In this document: one piece after another, positions 16,032 to 18,566 of the stretch
How the letters are laid out: each line of letters begins with the position of its first letter
How positions within the stretch are numbered: position 1 is the stretch's first letter
DNA from: CAYMJV01 sp964390545
GTDB lineage: Bacteria; Desulfobacterota; BSN033; UBA1163
Assembly (NCBI GenBank): GCA_964390545.1
Contig: CAYMJV010000061.1
Location: forward strand, 1 to 18,566
Direction: 5' to 3'
Length of the DNA stretch: 18,566 bases
Notes under the pieces: generated by a model
Seen by the model: only the letters and a program-made list of their open reading frames with translations
What the model was told of the DNA's origin: nothing
The model's database searches: none
Program-made: the position numbers and the translations under genes

Positions 16032-16124
16032 GTCATTCCCGCCCCGCATTAAGCACGGGGTAAACTCCAGCGGGAATCCAGTAAGTTCAAAGAGTTCTGG
16101 ACTCCTGCTTCCGCAGGAGTGATA
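16032..16124 (+). repeat. MITE/REP-like palindromic repeat
   Basis: A nested set of inverted repeats in the gap between E3 and AOR 2. ATTCCCGC (16035-16042) pairs with GCGGGAAT (16070-16077) around an inner CCCCG/CGGGG stem (16042-16046/16056-16060). ACTCCTGC (16101-16108) and GCAGGAGT (16113-16120) form a perfect 8-bp stem with a TTCC loop. GCGGGAATCCAG and the downstream CTGGACTCCTGC are near reverse complements (10 of 12). The outer ends GTCATTCCCGC and GCAGGAGTGATA are also near reverse complements, so the whole element folds on itself. This layout resembles GTCATTCCCGC...GCGGGAATGAC elements scattered in many environmental proteobacterial genomes. A T-run (16126-16130) after the last stem could give weak termination. 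Confidence 0.75.
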
Positions 16125-16222
16125 GTTTTTAGACTTATTACGAGATTATCAAGAAATGATTCTTCTTCCGTAGGTTCATTCCTTCCAAGGTAAAATGCTT
16201 TGCTAAGATGGAGATACCGTTG

Positions 16223-18064
16223 ATGTTTGGCTATCACAGGAAACTCTTAAGAATCAATCTGACAAACCGAAGAGTCGAAGTCCAAGATCTTGATGATGCC
16301 GTCATCAGGAAATTTGTCGGGGGCGTTGGGATCGAGGCGAAGATTCTATATGAAGAGACAGACGTTGAGACACATCCTCTATCGCCCGAGAATATCCTCA
16401 TGGCCGTGACAGGTCCGTTCACGGGAACGGGAGTTCCTACGTCAGGAAGGCACCATCTCGTGGCACGGTCGCCCCTCACCGGGCTCTTCGGTGAATCCAA
16501 CGTCGGAGGGTCCTGGGCCGTTCACTGTAAGAGGGCTGGTCTTGATGGGGTTGTCATTACAGGGAAAGCCGAGTCACCGGTCTATCTCTGGATCCACGAT
16601 GGCAAGGCAGAAATCCGCGACGCCCAACCCATTTGGGGCAGAGACGCCTTTGAATCGACAGAATGGCTGAAGAAGGAAACTCTTAAGGAGGCGACGGCAG
16701 CGGTGATCGGACAAGCCGGCGAGAGGATGGCGGGAATTGCCAGCATCCCACACATCGGGCATGTCGTAAGGGCCGCCGCTCGAACCGGGCTTGGCGCTGT
16801 CATGGGATCGAAGAACCTCAAGGCTATGGTGGTTTACGGGAATGGTTCGATCCCCATTGCTAAGCCCGACAGTCTCAAAGCCTCCATCAAGAACATCACC
16901 CCCCATATTCTGGGGGTGACGGAGGCCTTCGGAAAATACGGAACCTCCGGCGGCATAGACAATTATGAAAAGATTGGCAACTTTCCTATCAGGAACTGGA
17001 GGGACGGAAGGTGGCCCGGGGCAAAAAAGATTTCCGGCATCACTATGCATGACACCATGCTTTCGGGGAGAAAGGCGTGTCTGAACTGTCCCATCGCGTG
17101 TGGAAGACATATCAAGGTGACCGAGGGACCCTACGCGCCGATGGACTGCGAGGGACCTGAGTATGAGACCATTGGAACCTTGGGAGGACTCTGTCTCGTA
17201 GATGATCTCGTGGCTATTGCGAAGGCAAATAACCTCTGTAACCGTTATGGCCTTGATACCATCTCTGCAGGGGGGATCATTGCCTTTGCTATGGAGGCCT
17301 ATGAGAAGGGGATCATCACTCGGAAGGATACAGATGGGGTTGAACTCGTCTGGGGAAATGCGGATGCCGTGGTGAAGATGGTCCACAAGATGGGCAAAGG
17401 GGAAGGTATCGGCAAACTCATGGCTGAAGGTTCGAAGAAGATGGCTGAAGCCCTCGGCAAGAACGCCATCGAGTTTGCTATCCACGTGAAAGGCCTTGAG
17501 CCCTCGGCCCATGATCCGAGGAGATTCTTCAGTCAGGCTCTGTCGTATGCCACGGCAGCCCGAGGGGCCTGCCACAATGCGAGTTGGAGCCACCCGTATG
17601 AGTTGGCGTTAAACATGCCAGAGATCGGAATTCCTGAGCCTCAAGACCCCTACCAGATCGAAGGCAAGGCAAAGTTTACGGCCAAGATGCAAGATCTCAT
17701 GTGTATCATGGACGCATTGATTCTCTGCCGTTTCTCCCAGGTTGGGAAAGCAGTCACAGTAACCAACCATGTCGATTGGTTGAATCTCATCACGGGTTGG
17801 GAGATCGATATCCCAAGCTATATGTTGGCAGGCGAAAGGATTTTCAACTTAAAGCGAATGTACAACGTTCGACTTGGCACCAGCCGTAAGGACGATTTTC
17901 TCCCTCCCCGGTTCATGACGCTTCAACGGACGGGCGAAGATCTCAGCAATCAACTTCCTCCCTTGGGAAGACTTTTGAGCGATTACTATGCCTACCGCGG
18001 ATGGAGTGAGGTAGGAATACCCACACCAGAAAAATTGAAGGAGCTTGGATTGGATAGACTATAA
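16223..18064 (+). CDS. Aldehyde ferredoxin oxidoreductase family protein 2
   Basis: Second AOR-family tungstopterin enzyme, 613 residues. ATG 16223 is preferred over ATG 16208 because GGAG at 16210-16213 is well spaced and MFGYHRKLLRINL matches typical AOR starts. The cluster ligands are canonical: Cys286, Cys289 and Cys293 (ACLNCPIACGR, CX2CX3C) and Cys502 (LILCRFS). Other family motifs are ARSPLTGLFGESNVGGSW, AARTGLGAVMGSKNLKAMVVYG, NRYGLDTISAG and DGVELVWGN. It looks like a standard aldehyde oxidoreductase, more so than AOR 1. The two are clearly paralogous in layout but differ in length and in the cluster motif. It follows the palindromic repeat and no partner ferredoxin is adjacent, so it may share the one at 8501-8896 or use free ferredoxin. 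A strong terminator lies about 190 bases after its stop. Confidence 0.95.
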   Translation: MFGYHRKLLRINLTNRRVEVQDLDDAVIRKFVGGVGIEAKILYEETDVETHPLSPENILMAVTGPFTGTGVPTSGRHHLVARSPLTGLFGESNVGGSWAVHCKRAGLDGVVITGKAESPVYLWIHDGKAEIRDAQPIWGRDAFESTEWLKKETLKEATAAVIGQAGERMAGIASIPHIGHVVRAAARTGLGAVMGSKNLKAMVVYGNGSIPIAKPDSLKASIKNITPHILGVTEAFGKYGTSGGIDNYEKIGNFPIRNWRDGRWPGAKKISGITMHDTMLSGRKACLNCPIACGRHIKVTEGPYAPMDCEGPEYETIGTLGGLCLVDDLVAIAKANNLCNRYGLDTISAGGIIAFAMEAYEKGIITRKDTDGVELVWGNADAVVKMVHKMGKGEGIGKLMAEGSKKMAEALGKNAIEFAIHVKGLEPSAHDPRRFFSQALSYATAARGACHNASWSHPYELALNMPEIGIPEPQDPYQIEGKAKFTAKMQDLMCIMDALILCRFSQVGKAVTVTNHVDWLNLITGWEIDIPSYMLAGERIFNLKRMYNVRLGTSRKDDFLPPRFMTLQRTGEDLSNQLPPLGRLLSDYYAYRGWSEVGIPTPEKLKELGLDRL

Positions 18065-18162
18065 GCTTTCCATAGCCTAACAGAAAACTGAAGTGAAATT
18101 ATTTTCTTGCAACAAACGGATGCTTTTATTTACGAAAATTATGGCAGGTTAAAGACATAGAA

Positions 18163-18228
18163 TGGCATGAATCCGTCGGTCGATTCGACCATGCCAGTAA
18201 ACCTGGCCTGAGTCATTCGAAGGGACTC
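18163..18228 (+). ncRNA. Candidate structured 3' UTR or small RNA segment
   Basis: TGGCATG (18163-18169) pairs with CATGCCA (18190-18196), and inside it GGTCG (18178-18182) pairs with CGACC (18186-18190). A second stem is GAGTC/GACTC around 18210-18228. The segment runs directly into the terminator at 18253, as a small RNA or a structured operon tail would. No known RNA family is recognised, and no clear promoter lies before it. Confidence 0.3.
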
Positions 18229-18252
18229 CGACCCTAGGCACCAGAAACACAG

Positions 18253-18290
18253 AGGGGTTATCCCAAATTGGGATAACCCCTTTTACTTTT
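18253..18290 (+). terminator. Rho-independent terminator
   Basis: AGGGGTTATCCC (18253-18264), loop AAATT, then the exact complement GGGATAACCCCT (18270-18281), followed by the tract TTTTACTTTT. A 12-bp perfect stem with a T-tract on the + strand. It is the strongest terminator in the window and should end transcription of AOR 2 and possibly of the long co-directional gene block. The complementary strand lacks a T-tract, so it acts in one direction. Confidence 0.93.
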
Positions 18291-18389
18291 GGTTGCCACC
18301 TTTTGCAAAGTCAATATTTGAATCTGATCCCCAAGCTTGTATTGTTTTTTAGGGAGCTTTGGCCCTGGAGTTTTAACCATTGAGATATT

Positions 18390-18419
18390 TTGTCAAAACT
18401 GGTAACCTATATTTAGACT
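18390..18419 (+). promoter_or_regulatory. Weak sigma-70-like promoter candidate for the small gene
   Basis: TTGTCA (18390-18395), an 18-base spacer, then TAGACT (18414-18419), 43 bases before the ATG at 18463. The -10 match is only 4 of 6. A promoter is expected somewhere here because the terminator at 18253-18290 isolates the small gene from upstream transcription. Confidence 0.3.
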
Positions 18420-18462
18420 ATTGAGAAGATGAATTCGAAGAGCGGTGGAGGAGGTTATTAAA

Positions 18463-18566
18463 ATGAAAACATCTGCTAAGAAGGTCTCAGATATGACCGT
18501 TGATGAACTCAAGTCCGTCATCCACGAGGTAATAACCGAGGACATGGAGGCCTGGCGGGAGACATT
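18463..18566 (+). CDS. Small protein start, possibly an antitoxin (3'-truncated)
   Basis: An ORF opens at ATG 18463 behind an excellent ribosome binding site (GGAGGAGG, 18447-18454) and remains open to the end of the window, giving 34 residues. It contains MTVDELKSVIHEVI near residues 11-24, a charged, helix-forming stretch. Short proteins with a similar MTVDEL-type start are common as antitoxins upstream of RelE- or PIN-type toxin genes, so that is the leading guess. With the C-terminus and the next gene missing this cannot be confirmed. It has its own transcription unit after the terminator and is probably unrelated to the metabolic block. Confidence 0.6.
   Translation, partial: MKTSAKKVSDMTVDELKSVIHEVITEDMEAWRET

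Larger units (their letters stand above)
18065..18462 (+). other. Non-coding region after AOR 2
   Basis: About 400 bases with no credible ORF. It holds a hairpin-rich segment (18163-18228), a strong intrinsic terminator (18253-18290) and an AT-rich stretch with weak promoter candidates ahead of the small gene at 18463. No tRNA, rRNA or riboswitch that I recognise is present. Confidence 0.8.

Noticed and set aside
16187..16207. A sigma-54 (-24/-12) promoter before AOR 2
   Set aside because: GG and GC elements occur but their spacing is off by one base and the flanking consensus is poor.
16574..17593. 339-codon open reading frame on the minus strand
   Set aside because: It lies entirely inside the AOR 2 gene on the opposite strand and reads as a low-complexity mix with no family motif, whereas the + strand frame has all AOR motifs. 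It is a codon-usage shadow.
18163..18243. A tRNA gene ending in CCA near 18241-18243 or 18194-18196
   Set aside because: No D-arm or anticodon arm can be laid out at the right distances; only an acceptor-like stem and a T-arm-like loop appear, which can arise by chance.
1..18566. CRISPR arrays, prophage genes, integrases or transposases
   Set aside because: No regularly spaced direct repeats and no mobile-element protein motifs were seen; only the short palindromic repeat at 16032-16124 hints at mobility.

Overview
The window is a gene-dense stretch of bacterial DNA in which every recognisable gene lies on the + strand. The gene content suggests a strict or facultative anaerobe. It has two tungsten/molybdenum aldehyde ferredoxin oxidoreductase (AOR) family proteins, a ferredoxin-like electron carrier, a cytosolic molybdopterin oxidoreductase, and good AGGAGG-type ribosome binding sites. 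A deltaproteobacterial (Desulfobacterota-like) source is my best guess, from gene content and a GTCATTCCCGC-type palindromic repeat of a kind I associate with environmental Proteobacteria. No marker gene settles it.

Layout. (1) 1-4294: a ribose/galactose-type (RbsABC-like) ABC importer in the order permease (5' end cut off), binding protein, double ATPase, second permease. A perfect 13-bp inverted repeat separates the binding protein from the ATPase. (2) 4347-6503: a stand-alone DMSO-reductase-family molybdoenzyme, architecturally close to acetylene hydratase but without that enzyme's catalytic Asp. (3) 6668-8424: an M24 (creatinase/aminopeptidase fold) protein with an altered metal site, and a VOC/glyoxalase-fold protein with an intact one. 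(4) 8501-11111: a two-cluster ferredoxin, AOR number 1 and a MoaD/ThiS-like protein, translationally coupled by stop/start overlaps; the MoaD-like protein lacks the C-terminal Gly-Gly. (5) 11216-15997: a complete 2-oxoacid/acetoin dehydrogenase complex (E1 alpha, E1 beta, E2, E3); the E2 appears to carry two peripheral-subunit-binding domains. (6) 16032-16124: a palindromic, MITE/REP-like repeat. (7) 16223-18064: AOR number 2, with a canonical cluster motif. (8) 18065-18462: a non-coding stretch with hairpins and the only strong intrinsic terminator in the window. (9) 18463 to the end: the start of a small gene, perhaps an antitoxin.

How the genes may work together (inference): the importer brings in a small polar substrate, perhaps a sugar or polyol. 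Downstream enzymes would channel carbon to a thiamine-dependent dehydrogenase. If that complex is an acetoin dehydrogenase (AcoABCL-like), it would yield acetyl-CoA and acetaldehyde. The flanking AORs and ferredoxin could then oxidise the aldehyde to acetate with capture of low-potential electrons. The MoaD-like gene inside the AOR cluster fits a role in pterin cofactor biology or as an AOR partner, but its missing Gly-Gly argues against ordinary sulfur transfer. The individual families are known. The unusual parts are the altered residues in several of them and their arrangement as one co-directional block.
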